NCBI GenBank assembly: GCA_977017575.1
Contig: CDRNVI010000186.1
Span: 1-47,806, forward strand
DNA length: 47,806 nucleotides
Reading direction: 5' to 3'
From: Paramoeba atlantica
Taxonomy: Eukaryota; Discosea
How positions within the stretch are numbered: position 1 is the first letter of the stretch; every line of letters starts with the position of its first letter. A program made the position numbers and the translations under genes. Below are positions 34,601 to 45,178 of the stretch, one piece after another. The notes beneath the pieces were generated by a model. The model ran no database searches and was not told where the DNA came from. It worked only from the letters and a program-made list of their open reading frames with translations.

Positions 34601-37600
34601 CTCTGAGGTCGATACAAACTTTCTCTCATTTCTTGTATTTTTTCAGATCTTTTGATAACAATTGGTTCTTTTTTCTGAAAAAATGAAAACTTCAATAAAT
34701 AATTTGAAAAAAAAAAATTGTAAATTATAAAATTTAAAAAAAATCAGGTTTGGTGTTAACCTTTTGCGTTGAAGCACTCAAATTGATCGAAGCTCTTGAC
34801 GGATTACTTATTTTCAACAACTATTTGTTTTATTTTAGAAAAGAGAGAGGAAGAGAAAAGAAGAGAGGAGAGAGAAAAAGAAGGGAAGAGAACCGTTTTT
34901 AACAAATTAGAGCGAATATAAACCAAAATATGATTGGGAGTCAAAGTCTCTAAAACATGATAAGGATGTTCATCTGGATTAAGCGCTCTCCCTATTCAAA
35001 CAAAATTGAAAAGAAATAAAATAGAAAATAAGAACAAAAGAAAAATCAAACAATATTAAAGAAAAAAGAAATAATTCAGAATGAAGAAAAAAAAAAAAGG
35101 ACAAAAAAGCAACCCGTTGCAGAGAAAATCATAGTATCAGTCCATTTTGTTTTTTTAGCCAAACCTGTTTTGTCAACAACAAAGATACAAAACTCTTCTT
35201 TGTACACTTGTGGGGCTAACTGAAAGAAATAGATATGAAAAACTCTTTATTTCAATACAAAAAAAAAGAAAAAAAAAGAAAAACATTTATTAATTTAAAT
35301 TAAATAAATAAATAAATAAATAAATAAAAGCAAAAGAATGTAACCTCACTCCCACCCTTCTTCGCAGACTTAGTCAACTCACGAACAATAACATCAACCA
35401 ACTGATCAGTTCGGCTGGCTTTTGGAGCACCAATAGTTTTAAAAGTTGTATCAGCTGAATAGATTCTGAATACTCCATTTGATGTACTTTCTGTGTTCAG
35501 TGCCTGTTTTTTTTTTTGTTTTTTTTTGGTTATTTTTCTTCTTTGTGGGTTTGGAGAAAAGAATCAAAAAAGAAAAGAGGGGGATATTTCTCGGATCTCT
35601 TATTGTTTTCTTTCTTTTTTTGAAATGAATTTTTGATATTAAAATGAATGATTGGAAGAAAGAATTTTGAAGGTACCTGAGATGTAGCATACATCATTGA
35701 ATGCATTGATTGTTTCTTCAAATTTGTACCAAGCTGTCCTAAATCGACCAAACGAGCAATTAATTTCCTCCCTTGATCAGCTCTACCAAATTTTACCAAA
35801 AAGTTTCCATACTCCTACAAAGAGAAATGAGAAGAAGAAAAAGGAAAGAAAGAAAGGAAGGCTAGAGAGAGGAGATAAAAACGAAAATAAAGTACCCGCA
35901 GAGCAGGGCTATAATCAGGATCAAGTTCCAAACAACGAATAAAATATTCTTCAGCTCTTTCAAATCTTCCACATCTCACCAAAAAGAGCGCATATGAACA
36001 AAGAGCAAAGACATTTTCCTGGAAAACGAAGAGAGAAAAAGAGAAAGGAAGGGGAAAAAGAAGAAGATTATTTTTAGAGCAGAGATATTAAATTTCTCAT
36101 TTTCTTTTCTCATTTACTTTTTTGAATTGACGAAAAGTAATTTCTCTTTTTACCAAAAGAAAGAAAAGAAACAAAAAGAAAGAAAAGAAACAAATAAAAA
36201 AGAAAAGAAACAAATAAAAAAGAAAACCTGATCAATCATCAAAGCTCGACTAAACAACTCATCAGTCTTAACCACAAACAAATCTCTCCTCGAAAGATAA
36301 ACATCATCCATATTTGGTTCCTTATTCCCTTCTTCTTCCAATTTTGATCTCAAATCAGAGACAAGATAATGGTAATAAGTTAATGCGCAATTTAAGAGTC
36401 CTTGTACATCGTTTGGACTTGAACTTAACGCTTCTGTTTTTTGTTTTTTAAGTTGATGTTGTGAATGAAATAAAACAGTTTATGAGTTTTTTTTTAATAT
36501 AATTTGAGTAAACAAAAAATAAAATGAAAAAAATGAAAAAAAAAAAAAAAAACAACCAATAAATCAAAAACTCAAAAACTCAAAAACTCAAAAAAACCTT
36601 CAAATCGCTCAATCGCCTGAGCAAGCAGCGCAACCTTATACCCACTCTGCCGCATATGAACAGCCTGATATTGAAAAAAAAACCCCTCCGCATTCGCCAC
36701 AACATTTGTATGTTTCACTCTCTCTCCAATCTCAACAATATCCAATAATTCGACAGGGCTATCAGGATTCCATTCAGCGCTCCCCATAAATCGGCTCATA
36801 GCGTGGGGAGTGAAGCGGAGTCCCATCATTTTTGTTAGGCGATCTACAATCATTCCTCTGTTTTTTGTTGGGGAGAGAGAGAGAAGAAAGAGATAAGAGA
36901 GAGGGAGAGAGAAGAGAGGGGAGAAAAAGGGAGAATAAAAGAATAAAAGAGAAAGAGAGAGAAAACCTCCAACTAATAGAAGACTCAGAGTGGACACGTG
37001 ACATTTCTAATACTTCTGATGCGGAAAATGGACTTGTTGGGTATTTCGAAAATGAAAGTTCCGTGAAATTGAAGAAGAGAGATAATTTTTCTGAATGTTT
37101 TGATCAGGAAATTTTGTGTAGACAAAAGAAAAGAAAGAAAGAAAGAAGAAAAAAAACCATTAAATTTTGACCAATATTCTTTTGATTTTGGACCATTTCC
37201 AAAACAAACATTAAAATAATCAACAACAACACTTCGATATGGCACTTCAAGTGGGACCTAATAATTTAAAAAAGATGAATGAGATTATTAACTTTAAAAA
37301 AAATAATTGAAAAATAAATACAAAATAACAAAAACAAAAAAAAAACAAAAAAAAAACAAAAAAAAAGAAAAAGAAAAAACCTTCAACTCTTTCATCTTCT
37401 CTCTCAAAAGCTGCCTCAACTCCTTCTTCATCACCCTCGCCACAGCCTCCATCAACAAAAACTGAACAACAATAAAATATTTTGGATCTTTTTCAACAAA
37501 TTCGATAACTTTTCCCAAATATCTCATATTAACACTTTCTTTATGCATTAGTTCTGTCAATTGAAGATTTTGCAATTTTGCCTTTTGGAAGAGAGAAAGA

Positions 37601-39683
37601 GAAGAGAAAAAATGTGAGAATTTTTTGTTTGGTGTTAATTTGTTGAATTTGATTTGTTGAATTAAATTCTCTTTCAAATTGCCCCAATTTTCGTCACAAA
37701 ATAGACAAAAAAAACCTGTCCTTGAGCTTCCAATGTACTCTCTCCAATTCTCCGAGCAGCTTTTTTAATAACAACAGTTTCCAAATAATCTGTTGCTTCT
37801 CGAATATCTCGATTGTGTTCAGAATAAAATAAATCATGAATAATAAATCCTGTTGAAGAGATTATTTTTTGTTTGTTGAATAAAAAAGAAACAATTACAA
37901 ATTTTGGTTCAAAAAGGAATCATTTTTTTAAACCAATTGTTTTTAAATTAATTATTTGATAAAAGAGAAATGAATTAATCAAAAAAAAAAAAAGAACCAG
38001 AATAAGAATCACTACAAAGCGGAATTTTATATTGCTCCACAAATTCTTTTCGAAACATTCGATACAAATGACCATTATAATGTAATTTGTTGGGCTGTTT
38101 GCAAAAGAAAGAAAGAGAAAGAAGAGAAAGAAAAAAGAAAAAAAGAAAAGTAAAAAAAATGAGTTGAAAAATAGAAAAGAAAGAGAAAAAGAAAAAGGGA
38201 AAGAAAAACAAAACCTGAACAGGGGGTAAAGTTCGACTAAAATCCAATAAATAGAATTTATCATCCAATCCAAGATGTCCTTCTACATCACAAGCCGCCC
38301 ATAATGTCTGTTTATTATTATTATTTTTTGATTTAGAAGAGGTGATAAAATGAGAGGGAGAGAAGAGAGAAAGAAGAGAGAAGGGAGAGAAAAAGAAAGG
38401 GAGAGAGAAAAGAGAAAAGAGAGAAAAGAAAGAGAGAGACAAAAGAAAGAGAGAGAGACAAAAGAAAAAGAGACAAAAGAAAGAGAGAGAGACAAAAGAA
38501 AGAGAGAAAGAGAGAAAGAGAGAAAAAGAATAAAAACCTTCGTTTTATTTCTTCGAACACCACAGCGATGAGGTTTAAGATTTAATGTTTTTCCAGCAAT
38601 TTTCATTAAACGATTAAATTCTCTATTACTCTTTTTCACTGTGATTCCCGCATCTTTACTTCCGTACACCTTTTTTGAAGTATGTTATTTTATTGTTATT
38701 TCTTTTTTGTTGTTGTTGTTTGAGATTTAATTAAATTGATTCGGATTTAATTTTAAAAAGAAAAAAGACAAACACAGCATCAACCACAAAAAAATCCAAT
38801 CAAACAATTTAACAACAACAAAAAAATTAAAAAAAAAAAAAAACAAACCAAACTCTTTCCACTTACAGGAAGAACAGAAATGGCAATCAAACGAAACCCA
38901 CGATAATCAACCAAAGCCATAATCGGAACTCGAAGTTCCGTCATTTCTAAAAGAATAAAAAAATAATATATTAATATTAATATATTTAATAAGAGAATAA
39001 AGAATGAAATAAATAAGAAATAATAATGGATGAATTTGGTATTTTTGTCCCAAAAAAGAAATAAAAAAATAATAAATCTTTTTTGTTTTTCTTCTTTCCT
39101 CTCTCTCTCTCTCTTTCCTCTTTCTCTCTTCTCCCAAACCTAAAGAAAAATAAGCTTTCAGCCCCTTAAGCTCATGTCCAGCAACTTTAGAAGCAGCATA
39201 ATCACTCCCATGAAATAAACCATGTGAATCTACTGCAAATTTGAAAAGAATATTGTTTGCAATGTATTTATCTCCACCTGAGAGAAAGAGAGAGAGAGAG
39301 AAGAGGGGGGAGTTTGGAAAAAGAGAGAAGAGAAAGAGAAAGAAGAAAAAAGGGAATAAATTAGATAAATAAACAAATATCATTTTTAAAAAGAAAGAAA
39401 GAAAAGAATGAAAGAAAAGAAAGAAAGAAAAAAAAAAGAAAAGAAAAACAAACCAGCTTGTCCACCAAGACAAATAGGTTTCACAGTCTTTTTCGAAGCT
39501 TTCAAATAAACTTCAGAAATAATAATTTTTCCGTACGTTTTTGCACAATAAATAAAATCTTGAGACAAATGAAGAAGTTCCAAATTTGCATTCATTAAAG
39601 TTTCAAGAGGGACAGAGCTATTTGAAAAAAAAAGAATTAAAAAAGAAAGAAAACAACAAACCATTCAATAATAAGAATAAATA

Positions 39684-39716
<33 letters not shown>

Positions 39717-41499
39717 AAATAAATAAATAAATAATAATAAAAGTTAAAAAAAAAAAATAAAAAACCGATCTCCCGAAGCAGAATTCAATTTCTCAATCGA
39801 ATCCTGAAAACGAGTATTCCAATCTTCATCAACTTCATCTTCAATTAAATCATCTTCTTTTTCTTCTCCTTGTTCTGGCCGAGTACTAATTCTTGGAGAA
39901 GTAGCGGGAGGGAGAGAAAGAGGAGAGGGAGAAAGAGAAGAGGAGGTTTGTGAAGGAGATATCATTGGAGAGTAGGAAGTATAAGAAGGAGAAAGAGAAG
40001 GAACAGAAAGAGGAGAAGAAGAAGAAGAAGAAAGAGAATCCAATTCATTCTCATCATCATACAAAAGACCATAAGCTTCAACAACAGGTCTCTTTTTCGC
40101 CATTTTTGGAGGAGAAAAAGACCCAAAAAGTTCCTCTTCCTCTTCCTCCTTCTGGACCATCTCTTTCTCTCTTCTTCCTCCCCCTCCTCCTCCCCCTCCT
40201 TCCTCTTCTTTCCCAAACAAAGAAACATTATATCCAGGAGGAGGCAATTTGACATCACGAGTCTCTCCCCCTCTGTTCATAGTCAAAAATCGGGATTGCT
40301 GTGGCGAATTGTCACGTGGATTTTTCGGTGGAGACCAAGTAGGAGAGGGAGAAAGAGATCGATTACACCCAATTCTTGAACCACCTGTTTTTCTTGTTCG
40401 AGGAGATCGACCTGAAAATCGACTTGCTTTACCCTCTTCGAATTTGTGTTCTTCTTCTTCTTCTTCTTCTTCACTGTCTCCTCCAAAGATATTTCCATAT
40501 GCCTCTGTTGCTCCTCGAGAAGGGAGAGAACTTAAGTCAAGTTCACTGAATTTAGAACTGGGTGAATCTCCCGATTCCTGAAAAAGAAAAGAAAATTGAA
40601 GATTAACCTTCAAGAAAACCAACAACAAAACAAAACAACAAAACAAAACAACAAAACAAAACAACAAAGTGAACACGAGAGAACAAAAACAAAAAAACAC
40701 ACAAAACCTCATCATCATCACTCTCCTCCTCATCTTCTTCCTCCTCTTCCTCTTCCTCATCATCCTCATCCGAATCATCATCATCGTCATCATCGTCATC
40801 ATCATCATCTTCTTCTTCTTCTCCATCAGTCAAAACAGTCTTTCTTCTTAATCTCAATCTTCCAATGTCATGTAATTCTGGTTGTTCTCGAAATCGTGAA
40901 ACAATTGCCTCAATCCTCGGATTGTAGTGTTCGGCAAGTGCAGGAGTGATTGTGTAAGTCATTTTTTCTGGGACTTTGTTTCTTGGAGAAATAGAACTGG
41001 AACTCCTGTTTTTGGTTTTTTTTTTTGAGAAGAATAATACTTTCAGAAAAGAGAAAAAGGAAAAAAGAAAAAAGAAAAAAAGAAAAAAGAAAAAAGAAAA
41101 GAAAAACAAAACTCATCAAGGTTTGTTTCCTCGATCTTCTTCAATCTCTTAATCTCTTTTGATCTTTGAATCTTCGATTGAAAAGTGGTGCTCTTTTTGT
41201 TCAAAGATTCCAAATTGTCATGTAACTTTCGAATATTTTTGAGTTTGCCATAGTTTGATGTGATTTCTGCTTCGATTTGGTTTGCTCTTTGTAATACATT
41301 TTGTAATTCTGCCAGCTGTTTTTTTTGTTTTATTATTATTATTATTCTTATTTTTGATTTTTATACCCTTTTCCAAAAGAAAGAAAGAAAGAAAGACCTT
41401 CAGATTCAACTGTTCATTTAATTGCTCATCCAATTCGACATATTCTTTCGCTTTGGAGAGCTGGCGAGCGGACATTGCGAATCTCTTTGTATGATCCAT
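28679..41499 (-). CDS. Giant CLU-TPR-RA-MOB-ankyrin-PH-PH protein, 43 exons
   Basis: I traced 43 exons from the ATG at 41499 to the TGA at 28679-28681. Every junction has GT/AG, no internal stop appears, and the total is 7,839 nt, or 2,612 residues. The N-terminal exons are 41499-41398, 41315-41113, 41005-40708 and 40577-39766: a coiled coil (35-100), a long Asp/Glu run (near 160-200), and a disordered Ser/Pro/Glu region to about 470. Then come CLU-type, TPR-like, RA, MOB, ankyrin and two PH domains, each listed separately with its exons. RA domains bind Ras-GTP, MOB domains activate NDR/LATS-type kinases, PH domains bind phosphoinositides, and CLU proteins bind mRNA or affect mitochondrial positioning. 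A membrane-associated signalling scaffold is the inference. No signal peptide. I found no stop/start pair that would split it. If it is two genes, the likeliest split is between MOB and ankyrin, but exon 28 bridges that in phase. Confidence 0.85.
29166..29172 (-). terminator. Pol III terminator of tRNA-Pro
   Basis: Seven T residues on the minus strand begin two bases after the tRNA 3' end, the expected RNA polymerase III stop. Confidence 0.85.
29174..29244 (-). tRNA. tRNA-Pro (anticodon AGG)
   Basis: The minus strand folds into a cloverleaf of 71 nt: acceptor GGCGAAA/TTTCGCC, anticodon stem CTCGC/GCGAG with loop TTAGGGT (anticodon AGG, reading CCU), T-arm CCGGG-TTCGATT-CCCGG, discriminator C. 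The D-stem is weak (about three pairs). The internal promoter is intact: A box TAGTTAAGTGG (29227-29237) and B box GGTTCGATTCC (29185-29195). There is no tRNA intron. The gene lies wholly inside a 212-nt intron (29110-29321) of the 43-exon gene, on the same strand. Confidence 0.97.
30274..33331 (-). other. Exons 28-35 of the giant gene: ankyrin repeats, then Ser/Gly linker
   Basis: Exons: 33331-33270, 33192-33077, 32966-32836, 32683-32427, 32294-32095, 31993-31895, 31827-31627, 31556-30274 (residues about 1518-2300). Two ankyrin blocks: GNWTPLLFACMLGRTDIV, GTTALMFLVCH, YGETALHFAARYRNVTAIE and STPFHYALRR, then, after about 100 non-repeat residues, TTPLHLIVE, GWTPLHCACD, LTPLHLLCRN, NTPLHYCIKAGQTKLAIW and GNTPLHEVL. 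Exon 35 (1,283 nt) ends in a disordered Ser/Gly run at about 30540-30690 and a basic Pro-rich linker. Confidence 0.88.
33478..34439 (-). other. Exons 24-27 of the giant gene: MOB domain
   Basis: Exons: 34439-34231, 34116-34027, 33928-33825, 33694-33478 (residues about 1312-1517; the domain begins near 1355). Matches to MOB1/phocein in order: VGEDDLLWKIAGVLIAGNL, CHCPAMDISPTMKFAW, ATWVSCLSGWVQELMEKL, IFKRLLRVIGHLHFRHTTH, FSFMFHFCVYN and LLGCLRGL. The HxxxxH zinc pair is kept; the Cys pair is C-x-C instead of the usual C-x4-C. MOB proteins bind and activate NDR/LATS kinases or act in STRIPAK. They are usually stand-alone proteins of about 210-220 residues, so embedding in a scaffold is unusual. 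Confidence 0.8.
34894..35503 (-). other. Exons 19-21 of the giant gene: Ras-association (RA) domain
   Basis: Exons: 35503-35345, 35219-35114, 34991-34894 (residues about 1136-1256). The ubiquitin-like pattern is visible: GVFRIYSADTTFKTIGAP, TDQLVDVIVREL, EEFCIFVVDKTG, ALNPDEHPYHVL and HILVYIRSN. This is strand-strand-helix-strand with the closing hydrophobic strand, as in RA domains that bind GTP-loaded Ras/Rap. Confidence 0.75.
35677..37090 (-). other. Exons 14-18 of the giant gene: TPR-like helices
   Basis: Exons: 37090-36967, 36857-36598, 36433-36228, 36018-35896, 35814-35677 (residues about 851-1135). The clearest TPR unit is in exon 17: YALFLVRCGRFERAEEYF, ending LDPDYSPAL, with a second in exon 18 (YGNFLVKFGRADQGRKLI). 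TPRs after the CLU domain are the usual arrangement in that family. Confidence 0.7.
37158..39617 (-). other. Exons 5-13 of the giant gene: CLU-type domain
   Basis: Exons: 39617-39454, 39277-39140, 38946-38867, 38669-38538, 38307-38215, 38094-37998, 37849-37716, 37581-37381, 37257-37158 (residues about 472-851). Diagnostic strings: NNILFKFAVDSHGLFHGSD, AGHELKGLKAY, PIMALVDYRGFRLIAISVLP, VYGSKDAG, LKPHRCG, DVEGHLGLDDKFYLLDFSR, HLYRMFRKEFV, PLCSDSYSG, and then the helical NMRYLGKV with VARVMKKELRQLLRE. These follow the order seen in protist CLU (clustered mitochondria) family proteins. The domain call rests on remembered family patterns. Confidence 0.8.
39661..39740. repeat. AAAT/AATA microsatellite inside an intron
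   Basis: A tetranucleotide run, TAAATAAATAAA with one break, lies in the intron between exons 4 and 5 of the giant gene. A similar shorter run is at about 35296-35328 in another of its introns. Confidence 0.85.
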
Positions 41500-42166
41500 C
41501 TTGTTCTGTATTTGTAAAAAGAGAACTCTTCCCTCAAACAAAAAAAAATATCTTTCTTTTCTCTCTCTTCCTTTCTTCTTCGCGGACTAAACTCCCACCC
41601 AAAAAAAAGGTGCCAAATTATTTCTCTCCTTTCCTCTCCTCTTTCCCCCCTTTTCTCCTTTCTTTCTCAACTCTCCCTTTCTCTCTTTTCCTTACTCTCT
41701 CTCCCTTCTCTCTCTCTCTCTCTCCTTTCTCTTTCAAAAAACTTGAAAAAGAAAAAGAGAAAAGAAGAAGAAGAGGGTCGTTCAGGTGTGTGTGTGGAAA
41801 AACAAAACACAAAAAACAAAAAAGTCTTGATTTTCAACAATGATAAAAATCGATTTTTGTATTAAAGAACATCCAAAAAACATCATCAAAAGAGCGTGTT
41901 TTTCCTTCTTTTTCAACTTTTTTTTTTTCAATTTTCGATTCTTGCCCAAAAGAAAGGTGGCGTTGATTGCATCCACCTAGTCAGCCCTCTGAACTTTCTT
42001 TTAATTTTCTTCTACTTTTTGTGTGCGCGATCTTCGAAAATCTTTCGTTTTCTTTCGCTTTTGTTTCACCCGATTTTCCAAAACCGCTCTATTTTGAGTT
42101 TTGAGGAAATCAATTACACATTAGAATCCTGTGAAAAACGACAACAGTCCTCTTCAAGATCTCATC
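41500..42166. promoter_or_regulatory. Shared spacer, giant gene and eEF2
   Basis: 667 bp between divergent ATGs. Next to the giant gene it is strongly pyrimidine-rich (41540-41740, TCTCTC and CCTTTC runs). Next to eEF2 it is T-rich with little A, ending in the leader CAGTCCTCTTCAAGATCTC before the ATG. A CT-rich leader just before a translation-factor ATG recalls TOP-like leaders, but the start of transcription is not known. Confidence 0.5.
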
Positions 42167-44710
42167 ATGGTGCGATTCACGCTCGAACAAGTCAAAGGAA
42201 AGATGGAAGAGAGGGAGAATATCCGAAACATCAGTGTTATTGCCCATGTTGATCATGGGAAATCAACTCTGACTGATACTCTGATTTCAAAAGCTGGGAT
42301 GATTGCTGAGGACAAATCGGGGAAGTGTTTTACTGATTTTGACAAGGAAGAACAAGCTCGAGGAATTACAATCAAGTCTACGGGTGTTTCCTTGTATTAT
42401 GAACTCCCACCAATCGATCCTGGCCCGGCTGCTGCTGCGGCTGTTGATCCGTTTGCTGGACAAGGTTATTTGGTGAACTTGATTGATTCTCCTGGCCATG
42501 TTGATTTCGCTTCAGAAGTCACCGCTGCTCTCCGTGTGACTGATGGTGCCCTTGTCGTGGTTGATTGTGTAGAGGGTGTTCGTGTCCAAACGGAAGCTGT
42601 GTTGCGTCAAGCTCTTGCTGAGCGAGTCAAACCCGTCTTGATGGTGAATAAGATGGATCGGATCTTTCTTGAATTGCACTCTGATCCCGAAGATTGTTAC
42701 CAAAAGTTCAACAGGGTGATCGAAAGTGTAAATGTAATTATCGCAACTTACTGTGATGAGAAGCTTGGTGATGTGAGGGTTGATCCATCGAAGGGAACCA
42801 TTGCTTTTGGTTCTGGTCTCCATGGTTGGGGGTTTACCCTGACCAAGTTTGCTTCCTTGTATGGCAAGAAATTTGGTGTGAAAAAGAAACTTTTGATGAA
42901 AACACTTTGGGGGGAAAATTATTTTGACCCAGAAGCCAAGAAGTGGGTAACTGATCCAATCAGTCAAAAGAGCGGAAAGAAGCTCAATCGCGCTTGGTGC
43001 CAGTATGTTTTTAAACCGCTCCGCCAACTCATCTCTTTCATTATGGCTGATAAAGTACCCAAATATCAAAAAATGATTGCCGAACTCAACATCAAGCTCA
43101 CCAAAGAAGAACAATTGCTTGTTCGGAAGGATCTGGTGAAAATTGTGATGAGGAAGTTCCTTCCTGCTGGTGATGCTCTTCTTGAGATGATCGTCTATCA
43201 CCTTCCTTCTCCTGTCACTGCTCAAAAATACCGTGTAGAGAACCTTTATACTGGCGATCTAGATGATGAAGCAGCTAAAGCGATCCGTGATTGTGATCCA
43301 AATGGGCCTTTGATGATGTATATCTCAAAGATGGTACCGACTGCTGACTTTAGCCGTTTCTATGCTTTTGGTCGTGTCTTTTCTGGGCGAATTAAAACAG
43401 GTCAAAAAGTTCGAATTATGGGTCCCAACTACGAAAAGGGAAGTAAGACAGACCTTTATGTCCAGCAGCCTGTTCAACAAGTTGTTTTGATGATGGGGCG
43501 CTCTGTTGAGACTATTTCTGACTGTCCTTGTGGGAATACAGTTGCGCTTGTAGGTGTCGACCAATGTCTTTTAAAAGGAGGAACGATTACAACAGACGAC
43601 AGCGCTTCTGTAATTCGGATCATGAAATTCTCTGTTTCTCCAGTTGTGAGAGTTGCTGTTGAGCCAAAAAAGCCTGGTGATTTGCCTGCTCTCGTTGAAG
43701 GTTTGAAACGTCTTACCAAATATGATCCTTGTCTTCAGTGTTATGTGTCCTCCTCTGGTGAACATATTATTGCTGGAGCTGGTGAGCTGCACTTGGAGAT
43801 TTGCTTGAAGGATTTGAAGGATAAGTTTGCCAAAGTTGAATTCCGGAAGAGCGATCCTGTCGTCTCTTACTGTGAGACTGTCTCGCAGCAGTCTAGGACT
43901 TGTCTGGCAAAATCAACCAATAAGCTCAACCGAGTTTTCTTCTCTGCTGAACCTCTTGGTGACGAACTAACCGCTGATATTGAAATTGGGAAAGTGTCTG
44001 ATGTTACTGACTCCAAAGAGAGAGCCCGTTATTTAGTTGATACCTACCAGTGGAATGTCCATGATTCGCGAAAGGTGTGGTGTTTTGGTCCTGTTTCCAA
44101 TGAACCAAGCAATGTTTTGGTTGATTGTACCAGAGCTGTCCAGTATTTGAATGAAGTAAAATCCTCTATCGTTGCTGGTTTTCATTGGGTCACTCGGGAG
44201 GGTGTTCTTTGTGAAGAAACCATGCGAGGAGTTCGTTTCAATGTGATGGATGCTCTCATTCACTCTGATTCGGCTCATCGAGGTGGCGGTCAAATTTCCC
44301 CTGCTGTTCGTCGCGCACTTTTTGCTTCTACTCTAACTGCACAACCTCGTCTTCAAGAACCTGTCTATCTTGTTGAGATTCAGTGCCCAACAGAAGCTCG
44401 TGGAGCGATCCACAGTGTTTTAAATCGGCGTCGTGGTCATGTCATTGCAGAAGATCCTAGGATAGGGACCCCACTGTACTCAGTCAAGGCATTCTTGCCT
44501 GTGAAGGAGTCCTTTGGTTTTGCTGCTGATCTACTTTCTCATACTTCAGGGAAAGCAATTCCTCAGTGTACTTTTGATCATTGGCAAGAGATGGGTGGTG
44601 ATCCTTTAGACTCGATGTCTTTCGCGGGTTCTGTTCTTAAATCTGTTCGAAAGAGGAAAGGACTTCCTCTTGCTGTTTCTCCTCTTGAAACTTATTTAGA
44701 CAAGTTGTAA
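42167..44710 (+). CDS. EEF2: Translation elongation factor 2 (eEF2), intronless
   Basis: A single open frame of 847 residues, the normal eEF2 length, moves tRNAs and mRNA through the ribosome at the cost of GTP. GTPase motifs: AHVDHGKST (P-loop), GITIKST (switch I end), DSPGHVDF (switch II), NKMD, SGL. The eEF2 kinase-site context reads [10 protein letters not shown], so the Thr56 equivalent is kept and the Thr58 equivalent is Phe. Domain IV has [10 protein letters not shown], keeping the His that becomes diphthamide. The C-terminus [13 protein letters not shown] to ETYLDKL is typical. A short Ala/Pro-rich insert ([20 protein letters not shown]) precedes the G3 motif. The ATG at 42167 matches the universal start MVxFT; the frame is open to 42131 but that part is not eEF2-like. 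No introns, unlike all neighbours, and more C/G-ending codons: a highly expressed gene. Confidence 0.99.
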   Translation: MVRFTLEQVKGKMEERENIRNISVIAHVDHGKSTLTDTLISKAGMIAEDKSGKCFTDFDKEEQARGITIKSTGVSLYYELPPIDPGPAAAAAVDPFAGQGYLVNLIDSPGHVDFASEVTAALRVTDGALVVVDCVEGVRVQTEAVLRQALAERVKPVLMVNKMDRIFLELHSDPEDCYQKFNRVIESVNVIIATYCDEKLGDVRVDPSKGTIAFGSGLHGWGFTLTKFASLYGKKFGVKKKLLMKTLWGENYFDPEAKKWVTDPISQKSGKKLNRAWCQYVFKPLRQLISFIMADKVPKYQKMIAELNIKLTKEEQLLVRKDLVKIVMRKFLPAGDALLEMIVYHLPSPVTAQKYRVENLYTGDLDDEAAKAIRDCDPNGPLMMYISKMVPTADFSRFYAFGRVFSGRIKTGQKVRIMGPNYEKGSKTDLYVQQPVQQVVLMMGRSVETISDCPCGNTVALVGVDQCLLKGGTITTDDSASVIRIMKFSVSPVVRVAVEPKKPGDLPALVEGLKRLTKYDPCLQCYVSSSGEHIIAGAGELHLEICLKDLKDKFAKVEFRKSDPVVSYCETVSQQSRTCLAKSTNKLNRVFFSAEPLGDELTADIEIGKVSDVTDSKERARYLVDTYQWNVHDSRKVWCFGPVSNEPSNVLVDCTRAVQYLNEVKSSIVAGFHWVTREGVLCEETMRGVRFNVMDALIHSDSAHRGGGQISPAVRRALFASTLTAQPRLQEPVYLVEIQCPTEARGAIHSVLNRRRGHVIAEDPRIGTPLYSVKAFLPVKESFGFAADLLSHTSGKAIPQCTFDHWQEMGGDPLDSMSFAGSVLKSVRKRKGLPLAVSPLETYLDKL

Positions 44711-45038
44711 TCTTTGAAGATTCTTGATTTTTAACCCAAAAAAAGAGATTGATACAATTACTCTAGAATGTTTTTGTGATAAAATTTGTAGTTTCAAAAA
44801 TTCAGACAGGTGAAAGTCACAAACAAATTTCTCAATCAATCTCAAAGTGAATTTCAATTTTAACATTTCTCAATCTCAACCCAATACAAACATTTCTCGA
44901 TTTCCCAATAATTCAATGGTGTCCCCAAAAAATGGACACTTTCTTTTTTTTCTGTTTGTTTTTTGGGAGTTTGGTTTTGAAAAAATTGTTGTTGTTGTGT
45001 TGTTCTTGCTCTTTTTTTGTGTTGTGATTCTTTTTTGG
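44711..45038. other. Spacer between eEF2 and the coiled-coil gene
   Basis: 328 bp. Contains the eEF2 3' UTR and the promoter of the next gene. The frame of the next gene is open upstream to 44847 and would add a hydrophobic segment (VVVVLFLLFFCVVILFW) just before the chosen ATG, so a membrane-anchored longer form cannot be excluded. Confidence 0.45.
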
Positions 45039-45147
45039 ATGGCTGAAGAAGAAAAACCTTTGGATTGGGCCAAAAAGATTGTCAGATCTCATTATGATCA
45101 TTCTCTTCCAGTTGATTCTTTTTCCCCTGAAGAATGGGCAGGTTTTC

Positions 45148-45178
<31 letters not shown>

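Noticed and set aside
28679..41499. Two or three separate minus-strand genes
   Set aside because: I looked for a stop followed by a start at each domain border. All linking exons, including the 62-nt exon at 33331-33270 between MOB and ankyrin, keep phase without a stop. RNA could still overturn this.
43474..43792. Minus-strand frames inside eEF2
   Set aside because: Antisense shadows of a strongly conserved coding sequence.
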